Shown: positions 31,189 through 39,797 of the stretch, one piece after another
Layout: the number at the start of each line of letters is the position of its first letter
How positions within the stretch are numbered: position 1 is the stretch's first letter
Origin: Brachybacterium saurashtrense
GTDB taxonomy: Bacteria; Actinomycetota; Actinomycetes; Actinomycetales; Dermabacteraceae
Reading direction: 5' to 3'
Length of the DNA stretch: 64,000 nt
NCBI RefSeq assembly: GCF_003355475.1
Contig: NZ_CP031356.1
Coordinates: 806,001-870,000, forward strand
Translations under genes and position numbers: made by a program
The notes under the pieces: generated by a model
Seen by the model: only the letters and a program-made list of their open reading frames with translations
Told to the model about the DNA's origin: nothing
Databases searched by the model: none

Positions 31189-31815
31189 ATGGTTCACGTC
31201 TGGCCGCTGACCCTGCGCGACGGGGAGATCGCCCTGCGCCCGCTGCGGCGCCGCGACCGCACGGCCTTCGACCGGCTCCGGCGGCGCAACGCGGGCTGGC
31301 TGCGCCCGTGGGACGCCACCGACCCGGAGGATCCGGGCCGGGTGCTCGACTTCGCCAGCCTGCGCCGCTGGAACCATCAGCAGGCGCGGCTGGGGACGTC
31401 CCTGCCGCTGGCGATCAGGGTGCACGGGGTGCTTGCCGGGCAGATCACGGCCGGGCCCATCCAGTACGGGGCGGTGCGCTCCGCCGTGCTCGGCTACTGG
31501 ATCGATCGGGACACCGCCGGCCGCGGGGTGGTGCCGCGGGCGGCGGCGCTGCTCATCGACCACCTGTTCGCCGAGCTCGGGCTGCACCGGGTGGAGGCGA
31601 CGGTGCGTCCCGAGAACGGGGCGAGCCTGCGGGTGGCGGAGAAGCTGCACCTGCGGTCGGAGGGGATGCGGCGCTCCGCGATTCACGTGGACGGGGCCTG
31701 GCGGGACCACCTCGTCTTCGCCCTCACCGCGGAGGAGGTGCCCACCGGCGAGGACGGCCGCGGCGTGCTGCGTCGGCTGCATCACGAGTTTCCGCACGAC
31801 ACGCCCGTGATGTGA
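31189..31815 (+). CDS. RimJ/RimL-type GNAT acetyltransferase
   Basis: A 208-aa GNAT: N-terminal LRDGEIALRPLRRRDRTAFDRLRRRN, then the acetyl-CoA binding region DTAGRGVVPRAAALLIDHLF and the RimJ-type ENGASLRVAEKLHLRSEGMRRS. Its position between FTHF cyclo-ligase and a SepX-like gene matches the rimJ gene of the mycobacterial/corynebacterial galU-glp-rimJ-glpR cluster. The substrate is not predictable. I chose the ATG at 31189 because it is the first in-frame ATG that gives the family N-terminus. Confidence 0.85.
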   Translation: MVHVWPLTLRDGEIALRPLRRRDRTAFDRLRRRNAGWLRPWDATDPEDPGRVLDFASLRRWNHQQARLGTSLPLAIRVHGVLAGQITAGPIQYGAVRSAVLGYWIDRDTAGRGVVPRAAALLIDHLFAELGLHRVEATVRPENGASLRVAEKLHLRSEGMRRSAIHVDGAWRDHLVFALTAEEVPTGEDGRGVLRRLHHEFPHDTPVM

Positions 31816-31851
31816 CCAGGGGAATCACATCGGTGTCACTAGGGTGTCGGT

Positions 31852-32745
31852 GTGGAGACGATCAACCTCGGAGCCGTGCTGTTCGGCATCCTGCTGCTGC
31901 TGTGGCTGGTGTACGCCCTGCCGCGCACCGCGAGCCGTCGTGACGTGATGGGCAGGGCCCATGCCGCCGACCGCGCCGAGATGACCTCCCAGGCGCGGGA
32001 CCTCTCCGCGGCCGTCCACGCCCGCCGCACCACGTCCCAGGAGAACCCGCCCATGTCCCAGGATCGCCTGCTGCTGCGCCCCGCCGACCCGACCCGCCGC
32101 CCGCGCTTCGACGCCGATCCGGGCACCCGCATCGACCCGGTGCAGGAGCGGGCGCGCTCGCGCCGCCTGCTGGGCCTGGTGCTCGCCGGCCTGCTGGCCG
32201 TGACCGGCGTGCTCACCGCCCTCGCCGTCACGGGCGTGCTCGCCTGGTGGCTGCCGCTGATCGCCCTCGGCGGCGTGGCCGCGTACCTGGTGGGGCTGCG
32301 CCGCGCGGAGCTCGAGCGACGCGCCCGCCTGATCCGCGCCGCCACCCGGGCCCGCGAGGAGCGCAGCCGGGCCGAGGCCGCGCACCGCCGTGCCGCCGCG
32401 GGCCCCGCCGCCGCTCCCGCCACGAACTCGGCGGAGTCCCGGGCGCAGGCCGCGAGCACCGAGGGGGCGCCGCGCCCCGCCCTCGAGGCCACCGCCGAGC
32501 GCGCCGCGGAGCAGGTGGCCCGGCCGGGGGAGTGGACCCCCCGCCCGGTGCCGCGCCCCACCTACGCGCTGCGCGGCGAGGTGGACGACCTCGCCAGCCG
32601 GCATGCCGCGCACCGCGCGAGCCTCCTCGCCGCCCCGGTGCCGCTGGAGAGCGAGAGGGTGGAGGAGCTCGAGGCGATCGACGAGGGCTTCGCCCCCGCC
32701 CAGGACCTGCAGCTCGACGAGATCCTGGCCCGCCGCCGGGCCTGA
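31852..32745 (+). CDS. Candidate SepX/GlpR-family membrane protein (cell division)
   Basis: A 297-aa membrane protein. One helix at the extreme N-terminus (about residues 4-25) is followed by an 80-residue cytoplasmic segment, two adjoining helices (about 102-145) and a long Arg/Ala/Glu-rich cytoplasmic tail. This topology and the position right after a rimJ-like gene match SepX of Streptomyces and GlpR, the membrane receptor of the gephyrin-like protein Glp in corynebacteria, both of which act at the divisome. I recognise it by context and topology rather than by a diagnostic motif. GTG start. Confidence 0.55.
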   Translation: METINLGAVLFGILLLLWLVYALPRTASRRDVMGRAHAADRAEMTSQARDLSAAVHARRTTSQENPPMSQDRLLLRPADPTRRPRFDADPGTRIDPVQERARSRRLLGLVLAGLLAVTGVLTALAVTGVLAWWLPLIALGGVAAYLVGLRRAELERRARLIRAATRAREERSRAEAAHRRAAAGPAAAPATNSAESRAQAASTEGAPRPALEATAERAAEQVARPGEWTPRPVPRPTYALRGEVDDLASRHAAHRASLLAAPVPLESERVEELEAIDEGFAPAQDLQLDEILARRRA

Positions 32746-32746
32746 C

Positions 32747-33958
32747 ATGCCCCTCCCGCGCGACCTCCGCCGCCTCGACGCGCTGCTGGTGCGGGAGGGC
32801 TGGTGCGAGCGTCCGATGGCGGTGCTCGACCTCGACGCGTTCGACGCGAACGCGGCGGACCTCGCCCGCCGCGCCGGCGGCACCCCGGTGCGCGTGGCCT
32901 CCAAGTCGCTCCGGGTGCGCGCCCTGCTCGAGCGGGCACTGGCCCGCCCGGGATTCGCCGGGATCCTCGCCTACACCCTCCCCGAGGCGCTCTGGCTGGT
33001 GCACCACGGCGCCCGGGACGTGGTGGTCGCCTATCCCACCGCGGAGCGCGGGGCGCTTCGCCGCCTCGCCGCTGATCCCGCCTGTCTGCGCGCGATCACC
33101 CTGATGGTCGACGAGATCGCGCAGCTGGACCTCCTCCTCGAGGCCACGGCGGATCTCGCTCCTCGCGCCGGGGATCTGCGCCTGCGCGTCGCGCTCGAGG
33201 TGGACGTCTCCTACGCCCCGCTGCCGGGCGTGCGCCTGGGCGCGCTGCGCTCCCCGCAGCGCAGTCCCGCCCAGGTCACGGCGCTCGCGCAGCAGGTGCT
33301 GTCCCGGCCGCGCCTGCACCTGGTGGGTTTGATGGCCTACGAGGGGCAGATCGCCGGGGTGGGGGATGCCGCCCGCAGTCCCCGGGGCGCGGCCGTCCGG
33401 GCGATGAAGCGGCTCTCGCGCGCGGACGTCGCGGCGCGCCGCGCAGAGGCGGTCGCGGCGGTGCAGGCGCTCACGGCGCTGGAGTTCGTCAACGGCGGCG
33501 GGACCGGGTCGGTGGAGTCCACCGTCGCCGAGGAGGCGGTCACCGAGGTCGCCGCGGGGTCCGGCCTGATCGGCCCGGGCCTGTTCGACCACTACCGCGG
33601 TGTCCGTCCGCGCCCGGCGCTGCACCTGGGCGTGAGCGTGGTGCGGCGGCCCGCCCCCGGCGTCGCGACCCTGCTGGGCGGCGGCTGGATCGCCAGCGGC
33701 GTGCCGGGGGCGGACCGCCTGCCCGCCCTCGCGCATCCTCCCGGTCTCGCCTACGCGCCGCAGGAGGCGGCCGGCGAGGTGCAGACCCCGGTGCGCGGTA
33801 GGGCCGCAGACGAGCTGCGAGTGGGGGACACCGTGTGGCTGCGCCATGCGAAGGCGGGGGAGCCGGCCGAGCACGTGAACCGCTACGTGCTGGTGCAGGG
33901 CGAGGAGGTGGTCGGCTCCGTCCCGACCTACCGCGGCGAGGGGGCGTCCTTCCTGTGA
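32747..33958 (+). CDS. Alanine racemase-fold PLP enzyme (D-threonine aldolase/D-serine dehydratase-like)
   Basis: A 403-aa type III PLP enzyme. The PLP lysine is in VRVASKSLRVRALLE near residue 47 on an alanine-racemase-like barrel; LVGLMAYEGQIAG and FVNGGGTGSVEST follow, and the C-terminal half has the D-serine-dehydratase-like metal-binding type of domain with DTVWLRHAKAGE. Related proteins are annotated as amino-acid deaminase/aldolase. The substrate is unknown. It overlaps the downstream lactone oxidase gene by 4 nt, a pairing I recall as recurrent in actinobacteria. Confidence 0.8.
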   Translation: MPLPRDLRRLDALLVREGWCERPMAVLDLDAFDANAADLARRAGGTPVRVASKSLRVRALLERALARPGFAGILAYTLPEALWLVHHGARDVVVAYPTAERGALRRLAADPACLRAITLMVDEIAQLDLLLEATADLAPRAGDLRLRVALEVDVSYAPLPGVRLGALRSPQRSPAQVTALAQQVLSRPRLHLVGLMAYEGQIAGVGDAARSPRGAAVRAMKRLSRADVAARRAEAVAAVQALTALEFVNGGGTGSVESTVAEEAVTEVAAGSGLIGPGLFDHYRGVRPRPALHLGVSVVRRPAPGVATLLGGGWIASGVPGADRLPALAHPPGLAYAPQEAAGEVQTPVRGRAADELRVGDTVWLRHAKAGEPAEHVNRYVLVQGEEVVGSVPTYRGEGASFL

Positions 33959-35274
33959 GCACGCCTCCGCGACGCCCCGCGCGCCACCGCACCTGGAGCG
34001 GGGCGGTGCGCTGGAGCCCGCAGCAGGTGCTGCGGCCCACCACGACCGACGGCGTGGTCGCCGCGGTGCGGACCGCGCGCGCCCGCGGCTGCGCCCTGCG
34101 GGTGCTGGGCGCCGGGCACTCCTTCTCCGCCCTCGCCGCGACCGACGGGATCACCCTCTCCCTCGACGGCCTCCAGGGACTCGTCCGCGCGGACCCGCGC
34201 ACCGGGCTGGCCACCGTCCGCGGCGGCACCCGGCTGTGGGTGCTCGCGGACCTCCTGGCCCCGCACGGACTCGCGCTGTCGGTGATGGGGGACATCGACC
34301 GCCAGTCGCTCGCCGGCGCGATCCAGACCGGCACCCACGGCACCGGGGCGCGCTTCACCGGCTTCGCCGCGATGGTGCGCGCGCTGCGCCTGGTGCTCGC
34401 CGACGGCTCCGTGGTGGAGACCTCCCCGTCCCGCGACCCGCAGCTGTTCGAGGCCGCGCGGCTGGGGCTGGGCACGCTCGGGGTGGTGCTCGAGGTGACC
34501 GTGCAGTGCGTGCCCCGCTACCGTCTCGAACTGGTCGAGCGCACGGTGCCGTGGGACGCGGGGGTCGGCGGGTTCCTCGCGGACTCCGCGCGCGCCGACC
34601 ACTACGAGCTGTTCTGGTTCCCCCGCACCGACCGCGTCACCGCCCGCACCATGCACCGCCTGCCGGCCGCCGCGCCCCGGGAGCGGCCCGCCCGCGCGCT
34701 CGAGCTCCTCCAGCAGGAGGTCCTGGGCAACGGGGTGTGGGAGGCGCTGTGCCGCGGCGCCGCGCTGGCCCCGCCGCTGTCACGGCCCGTCGCCGAGCTC
34801 GCCTCGCTCGTGTTCGCCGGGCCGCGGGTGGTGGACGACTCCGCCGCGGTGTACGTGGCCCCGCGCCGGGTGCGCTTCCACGAGTCCGAGTGGGCGCTGC
34901 CCGCGGAATGCGCCGAGGAGGCGCTGGCGGCGCTGCGGGAGCGCTTCGCAGCGGAACGGGTGCGCGTCACCTTCCCGCTCGAGATCCGCCGCGCCGCGGC
35001 CGACGACGTCTGGCTCTCCACCGCCCACGGCCGGGACACCGTCTACATCGCCGCGCACCGCTACCACCGCGAGGAGCCCGGGCCCTATCTCCTGCTCGTC
35101 CAGCGCACCCTCGCCCGCTTCGGCGCCCGGCCGCACTGGGGGAAGATGCACTGGCTGGGAGCGCGGGAGCTGTCGCAGCGGTATCCGCGCTTCGAGGAGT
35201 TCCGCGCCGTGCGCGCCGCGGCGGACCCGGACGGCGTGTTCATGACCCCGTACCTGCGCCACCTGCTGGGGTGA
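33955..35274 (+). CDS. FAD-linked oxidoreductase, D-arabinono-1,4-lactone oxidase type
   Basis: A 439-aa member of the VAO/GlcD flavoprotein family with a C-terminal ALO domain. The FAD-binding region has VLGAGHSFSALA, where the His is the usual covalent flavin site, and GDIDRQSLAGAIQTGTHGTG. The C-terminus ends GKMHWLGARELSQRYPRFEEF...DPDGVFMTPYLRHLLG, typical of ALO/xylitol oxidase-like proteins. It probably oxidises an aldonolactone or alditol with oxygen. GTG start inside the previous gene's stop. Confidence 0.88.
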   Translation: MSTPPRRPARHRTWSGAVRWSPQQVLRPTTTDGVVAAVRTARARGCALRVLGAGHSFSALAATDGITLSLDGLQGLVRADPRTGLATVRGGTRLWVLADLLAPHGLALSVMGDIDRQSLAGAIQTGTHGTGARFTGFAAMVRALRLVLADGSVVETSPSRDPQLFEAARLGLGTLGVVLEVTVQCVPRYRLELVERTVPWDAGVGGFLADSARADHYELFWFPRTDRVTARTMHRLPAAAPRERPARALELLQQEVLGNGVWEALCRGAALAPPLSRPVAELASLVFAGPRVVDDSAAVYVAPRRVRFHESEWALPAECAEEALAALRERFAAERVRVTFPLEIRRAAADDVWLSTAHGRDTVYIAAHRYHREEPGPYLLLVQRTLARFGARPHWGKMHWLGARELSQRYPRFEEFRAVRAAADPDGVFMTPYLRHLLG

Positions 35275-35409
35275 GGGGTCGGGGTGGTCCGGTCCTCGGT
35301 CCGCTCGCCACCCCGGCCCGACCCCATCACGTGGCCCGGTCCGCCGTCGGCCCGGTCCGCACCCCGGCCCGCGGCCCCCGGGCTGACCTGGCCCGACTAG
35401 CCTGGCGGG

Positions 35410-36366
35410 GTGAACACCTCCGCGCCCCGCCCCACGCCCGACGCCCCCTCGCACGCAGCCCCCGCCGTCCCCTCGCCCGCCGAGCTGCGGGACATCGCGC
35501 TCGCCGCTGCCCACGAGGCCGCCGAGTACCTGCGCGGCCTGGACCGCGACGGCATGGCCCGGGAGTACAAGACCTCCAGCCACGACATCGTCACCGAGCA
35601 CGACCGCGCCAGCGAGGAGATCATCGTCGCCGCGCTCACGCGCCTGCTGCCCAGGGCCCGCATCGTCGGCGAGGAGGGCGGGGTGCGCCCCGCCGGGCAG
35701 GCCGCCGGCGAAGCGGGGGCGTCGGCGGCGGAGGGCGCCGAGGTCGGGCAGGACACCGCCCCGGGCGCGCCGGTGGTGAGCTTCTACGTGGATCCCATCG
35801 ACGGCACCAGCAACTTCGCCGCCGGGCTGCCGCTGTTCTGCATCTCCATCGGCGTGGCCGTGGGCGATGAGCTGGTGGCCGGCGTGATCGACGCGCCGAT
35901 CCTGGGGCAGGTGTTCGCCGCGGCCGACGGCGACGCCACCCTCAACGGCCGGGTGCTCGCCCCGCGCCCCACCCGGCCCGCGCCGGACGCCCTGGTGCTC
36001 TCCGGCTTCCCGGGCCAGCGCACCGGCTCCCAGCACCCGGAGTACGCGGCGCGCGGGGCGCGCCGCCTCGAGGACTCCGTCTCCGCGGTGCGGCACCTCG
36101 GCTCCGCCGCGCTGGAGCTCGCCTACGTCGCGGCCGGCTGGGCGGACGCCACCGCCCTCACCGCCATCAACTCCTGGGACGTGGCGGCCGGTTTCCATAT
36201 CCTGCGCCGCGCAGGCGGGTCGCTGCGCACCTGGCCGGGCGCCGACGGCCTCGAGCGCCCGGACCACCTGCAGCCCGCCTACGTGGCGTGCACCGGGCAG
36301 GAGCGCCTCGAGGTGCTCGACGCGCTGCAGCAGGAGCTGCAGGAGCTGCGCAGCGCGACGCGCTGA
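35410..36366 (+). CDS. Inositol monophosphatase family protein
   Basis: A 318-aa Mg-dependent phosphatase with motifs VGEEGG (first metal ligand), DPIDGTSNFAAGLPLF (metal site) and the late WDVAAG. The family includes inositol-1-phosphatase, histidinol phosphatase and 3'-phosphoadenosine phosphatase, so the substrate is uncertain. A 35-residue Ala/Gly/Glu-rich insertion lies between the EEGG and DPIDGT motifs, and a 20-residue Pro/Ala leader precedes the fold. GTG start. It is the last backbone protein gene before the tRNA and island. Confidence 0.88.
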   Translation: MNTSAPRPTPDAPSHAAPAVPSPAELRDIALAAAHEAAEYLRGLDRDGMAREYKTSSHDIVTEHDRASEEIIVAALTRLLPRARIVGEEGGVRPAGQAAGEAGASAAEGAEVGQDTAPGAPVVSFYVDPIDGTSNFAAGLPLFCISIGVAVGDELVAGVIDAPILGQVFAAADGDATLNGRVLAPRPTRPAPDALVLSGFPGQRTGSQHPEYAARGARRLEDSVSAVRHLGSAALELAYVAAGWADATALTAINSWDVAAGFHILRRAGGSLRTWPGADGLERPDHLQPAYVACTGQERLEVLDALQQELQELRSATR

Positions 36367-36507
36367 GACGGGCGAGCCGCCCGCCGCGGCGGCGGGCGTC
36401 GCAGCGTCTGCTGCTGCGGCGGGCGCTGTGACCTTCGTCAAGGCGCCTGTCTCGATGCGACAGCACCGCTGCGCCGGTGCTAACCTGACGAGGTCGCCGA
36501 GCGACAT

Positions 36508-36580
36508 GGGGCTATGGCGCAGTTGGTAGCGCGTCTCGTTCGCAATGAGAAGGTCGGGGGTTCGAATCCCCCTAGCTCCA
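36508..36580 (+). tRNA. tRNA-Ala, anticodon CGC
   Basis: Cloverleaf by eye: acceptor GGGGCTA/TAGCTCC with the G3:U70 wobble that identifies tRNA-Ala, D-arm GCGC-loop-GCGC, anticodon arm TCTCG-TTCGCAA-TGAGA with anticodon CGC (reads GCG), variable AGGTC, and T-arm GGGGG-TTCGAAT-CCCCC. The discriminator base is A; CCA is not encoded. It is the left boundary of the island, and a disrupted recombinase reads through it on the opposite strand. Confidence 0.96.
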
Positions 36581-36599
36581 CGTAAGTTGAGAAAATCGC

Positions 36600-36636
36600 A
36601 ACCTGCCCCGTCTGATGACGGGGCAGGTTCGTTTTT
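36600..36636 (+). terminator. Intrinsic terminator of tRNA-Ala
   Basis: A 13-bp perfect stem (36600-36612 with 36617-36629) and TGAT loop, followed by CGTTTTT: a textbook rho-independent terminator 20 nt after the tRNA. On the minus strand the same bases lie inside the open frame of the recombinase. Confidence 0.88.
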
Positions 36637-38423
36637 GCGTAGACGTCGCTGGTCACGACGGTGCCCGCGTGGGCGAGGACGCTGGCGACGGGCTCGTCGG
36701 GCGTGTAGCTGACGTGCTCGTCTTCGTCGATGATGATCTTGGTGAACAGTGCCCGGTTGAGCATGCGGCGTTCAGCGGGCTCGGCCTTGGCGTAGAGATC
36801 CCCGAGGTCGGTGAGGATGTCGGCGATCTGATCGAGCCCGGCGCGCGCGGCGGCGTAGGTGTCGGTGAGGCTGTCGAGCCGGTTATTGATCGCGTCGAGG
36901 CTGATGCGGATCCGGTCTTGCTCGCTCTTGAGGAGGTCGAGGGGGATCGCGTCGGCGTAGTGGGCCTGGACGATCTTGAGGCGCTCGGCTTCGACCTTGT
37001 CCCGCTGCGTTTCGAGGAGCTTGCGTTCGTCGTCGCTGGAGGATTCGAGCTCGTCGAACACCTGGTTCAACACGCTGCGCACCTGGTCGGCTTCTTCGGC
37101 GGTGAGGGCGCTGGTGTTGTAGGTAGATTCGATCTGCCGCTCGATGCGGTCGGCGAGGATCGCAGACCGAGTGCAGGCTGTGCGCTTACGGCGCCGTCCG
37201 GCGCAGGTGAAGTACTCGTACCGGTCGCCTTGCTTGTCGCGGGGTCGTTCGATCATGAGCTTGGCGCCGCAGGAGCAGTACAGGCTGCCCTTGAGGTAGT
37301 GGTCGTACTTCTGAGGCCGTTAACCTTTGGCGTTCGTCGCGTCGAGCTCGGTCTGCACCCGCAGCCAGGTCTCGGAGTCGACGAGTGGTTCGTGGGCGCC
37401 GTCGTAGGTGACACCGCGGAACGTGACCGTGCCCTGGTAGTAGGGGTTGGTGAGGATCTTGTGCAACCCGGTCGTCGTGACGGGCTTGGATGGCTGCGAC
37501 GGCGTCGGTCGGGTCGTCAGCCCGCGGGTCTCGAGCTCGCGGGCGAGGGAGGACAGGGACCAGGCGCCGGTGGCGTAGGCGGTGAACGCGAACCGCACCA
37601 GGTCCGCCCGCTCAGGGTCGACTTTGATGTCGCGGACCTCGCGGCCTTTCGCATCGGCGGTGCGGACGTTGAGGTATCCGATCGGGGCCTTGGTGGGGGT
37701 GCCGCCGATGGTGGCCTTCTGGGTCATGCACTTGACGACTTCTTGGGCGAGGTTGAGGGAGTAGAACTCGGCCATCGAGGCGAGGATGCCGTGCATCAGC
37801 ATCCCCGATGGGGTCTCGTCGATGTTCTCTGCGACCGAGACGAGCTGGATGTTCGCGCCGCGGAGGGTGGCGTGGATGATCGCGTCATCGAGACGGTTCC
37901 GGGCGAGCCGGTCGACCTTGTTGATGATGCAGGACCGGACCGGGTTTGCCGCGACGTACTCCAGCATCTCCTGCAGCGCGCGGCGGCGAGCGGTCTTCGC
38001 GGATTCGCCGGGTTCGATAAACTCCTTGACGATGACGGCGCCGAGCTGTTCGGCCTTCCGGGCCGCGGCTTCACGCTGAGCGGGGATGGACAGGCCTTCT
38101 TCTTGTCCGAACCGGGTGGCCTGGTCCTTGGTGGAGACCCGCAGGTAGGAGACCGCCGGCACCAGCCCGTCCGCCGCCTCGGCGGGAGCCGTGATGCTGT
38201 GGTTGCTGCCTGTGGCGAGGGATCGCAGTGTGGCGAGGTCGATCCCGTCGGGGAGGTCGAGGAGCGTCATGACGTGACCGCCTTTCGAAGGGCCCAACCC
38301 GTGGTTGGGCGGCTCGAGGCGCCGGGATGGCGGTCACGTCAGGAAGCGAAAGGAACACCCCGCGAGGGGTTTAGAAGTCGGGTGCCAGCGACGCCGATGT
38401 TTCGTCGTGGAACACGACTGATT

Positions 38424-38633
38424 CTATCGACGTGCCGTGAGCAGGTCACGGAGGTAGGCGCCGGCCTCGCCGGTCGGGGTGGTGTCGTTGGCGGAGCGGA
38501 TGGCGATGCGGATGAGGACCTCGGCGATCTTCTCCGCGTCGATCTGCTCGCGGCGCTCGTAGCGGACACGGACCGGCCGGTCAGCTGCCGGCCGATCCGT
38601 CTTCCGCTGGTAGGTCCGTGCCACCGGGATCAC
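38424..38633 (-). CDS. Small hypothetical protein of integrative element
   Basis: A 69-aa basic protein; the C-terminal half (EKIAEVLIRIAIRSANDTT) looks helical. Its ATG overlaps the stop of the DUF4913 gene by 4 nt, so the two are translationally coupled. It probably belongs to the same mobile-element operon as the recombinase. No function can be assigned. Confidence 0.6.
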   Translation of the reverse strand: MIPVARTYQRKTDRPAADRPVRVRYERREQIDAEKIAEVLIRIAIRSANDTTPTGEAGAYLRDLLTARR

Positions 38634-39265
38634 CGCTCCTGCAGGCGCCGGTGATCCCGGAGCTCGCCGGTGGCTTCATCGAGGGTGGCGTAGAACGCGT
38701 CCTCGGCTTCCTGGCGTTGGCGGACCTGGTTGCGGACGAAGTCGACGAACTCCGCATCCCGGTCCGAGATGACCACGTCCTCCGCGGCGGGTGCAGGGTC
38801 TTCACCGGGCCAGGTGGTCTGCCGGGTGGGTCGGTCGCGGTCGAGCCGGGTGCCGGAGGCGGCGACCCAGTCCCGTAGCCGGGCGCGGGTGTCGGCGAAG
38901 TCGCGATGCCATCCGAGTGGGGCGGAGCCGTTCTGGTCGGGGTCGTAGGCGCACAGCCAGTGCAGGTGGAGTGCGGACAGTTCCCAGAGGAGCTCGGGGT
39001 GGTGGTGCCAGAACGGCGGGATCACCGAGGCGGGGAGGCCGTAGGTGTGGCGGAGCCAGTCGACCCACCGGTTCAGCTCCAGCCATTCTTGCTCCAGATC
39101 GTGCGCTGAGAGCAGGTTCCAGTTCACCGGATGCGGCGGCTCCCCAGGCACATCGTCCTGCGACGGGCCGAGGTCGTCTCCATCGAACTCGTCGTAGTCG
39201 TCGAGGTCGGCCTCGTCTGGATCGATGTCATCGGGCTCACCGGGCACGGGTGTCTGCTCGTTCAT
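38630..39265 (-). CDS. DUF4913 family protein of actinobacterial mobile elements
   Basis: A 211-aa protein. After an acidic first 50 residues (EPDDIDPDEADLDDYDEFDG) comes a Trp-rich domain with LEQEWLELNRWVDWLRHTYGL, PPFWHHHPELLWELSALHLHWLCAYD and GWHRDFADTRARLRDW, the pattern of DUF4913. That family occurs on actinobacterial conjugative plasmids and ICEs; its role is unknown. The neighbouring ssb gene supports a mobile-element accessory operon. Confidence 0.72.
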   Translation of the reverse strand: MNEQTPVPGEPDDIDPDEADLDDYDEFDGDDLGPSQDDVPGEPPHPVNWNLLSAHDLEQEWLELNRWVDWLRHTYGLPASVIPPFWHHHPELLWELSALHLHWLCAYDPDQNGSAPLGWHRDFADTRARLRDWVAASGTRLDRDRPTRQTTWPGEDPAPAAEDVVISDRDAEFVDFVRNQVRQRQEAEDAFYATLDEATGELRDHRRLQER

Positions 39266-39281
39266 GATCGTCGCCCTTCGC

Positions 39282-39779
39282 TTACTGTCCGAGGACCGGC
39301 GCGGCTGCGGTCTGTCGCGCTTGCTGGGGCTGTTGGGGTGGATCGAACGGCCGAACCTGTTCCCGGTTCTGCTCTCCGTTCTGTTCCCGGGCGGGGCTGT
39401 CGCGCTCGACGGTCTGCGCCTGGTGGCGGGGTGTGCGGTCGACGTCGTAGCGGGTGCGGGCGGTGTCGTGGCCGATCTTCTTGGCGACGAATTCCTCGCC
39501 TTCGATCTGCTGGCCCTCGCGTTCGTAGGAGTAGTCGTGGGTGTAGCCCTCGGCGACGAACTGGTCGCCCTTGGTGAACCGCTCGTAGGCGCGTTCCGCG
39601 GTCGCCCGATACAGGACGAGGTTCCCGAAGGAGGGCTCGAGCTTGGTGAACTCGCCGTTCTCCTCGCGCCGGTAGTTCTCCTGTCCGAAGCGGGCGTAGA
39701 ACCGGGCCTCGCCACGCTCGGTGTAGGTCAGCTGCGGGTCGGTGGCGATGAATCCCGACAAGGACTGCTGGGTGCGAAT
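39282..39779 (-). pseudogene. Single-stranded DNA-binding protein gene, 5' end removed by IS
   Basis: The frame encodes an SSB-like OB fold of the plasmid/ICE type (IRTQQSLSGFIATDPQLTYTERGEARFYARFGQENYRREENG...) and a Gln/Pro-rich C-terminal tail ending APVLGQ. The reading frame runs unbroken into the IS end at 39780, so the original start codon and first codons are gone. A TTG at 39761 could give a 159-aa protein lacking the first beta-strand; whether it is made is unknown. It sits 16 nt upstream of the DUF4913 gene. Confidence 0.8.
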
Positions 39780-39797
39780 TGTATCGCCCCGGGTCTG

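Larger units (their letters stand above)
36480..38270 (-). pseudogene. Large serine recombinase interrupted by an in-frame TAA
   Basis: Integrase of the island. The N-terminal part (start at 38270, AAAGGCGG upstream) has the resolvase domain with catalytic Ser in SYLRVSTKDQ, the KVDRLARNRLDD helix and a recombinase domain ending VTFRGVTYDGAHEPLVDSETW. A TAA at 37320-37322 then stops translation. The same frame resumes with the zinc ribbon (SLYCSCGAKLM...YFTCAGRR) and a long coiled coil (about residues 360-500), so it is a nonsense codon, not a frameshift. The C-terminal residues GGFEPPTFSLRTRRATN are antisense to tRNA-Ala, so the natural end is uncertain. A truncated protein lacking DNA-binding parts is probably inactive. 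Confidence 0.85.

Noticed and set aside
36480..36600. Peptide GGFEPPTFSLRTRRATN as a real protein domain
   Set aside because: It is the reverse-strand translation of tRNA-Ala; similar peptides appear wherever a frame crosses this tRNA.
37320..37322. Frameshift explanation for the split recombinase
   Set aside because: The two parts are in the same frame (63 nt between the codon after the stop and the downstream ATG is a multiple of three), so only a nonsense codon separates them.
39771..39783. Target-site duplication flanking the IS copies
   Set aside because: Flanking triplets differ at every end (AAT/ATC outside; no match inside), also after swapping partners for an inversion.
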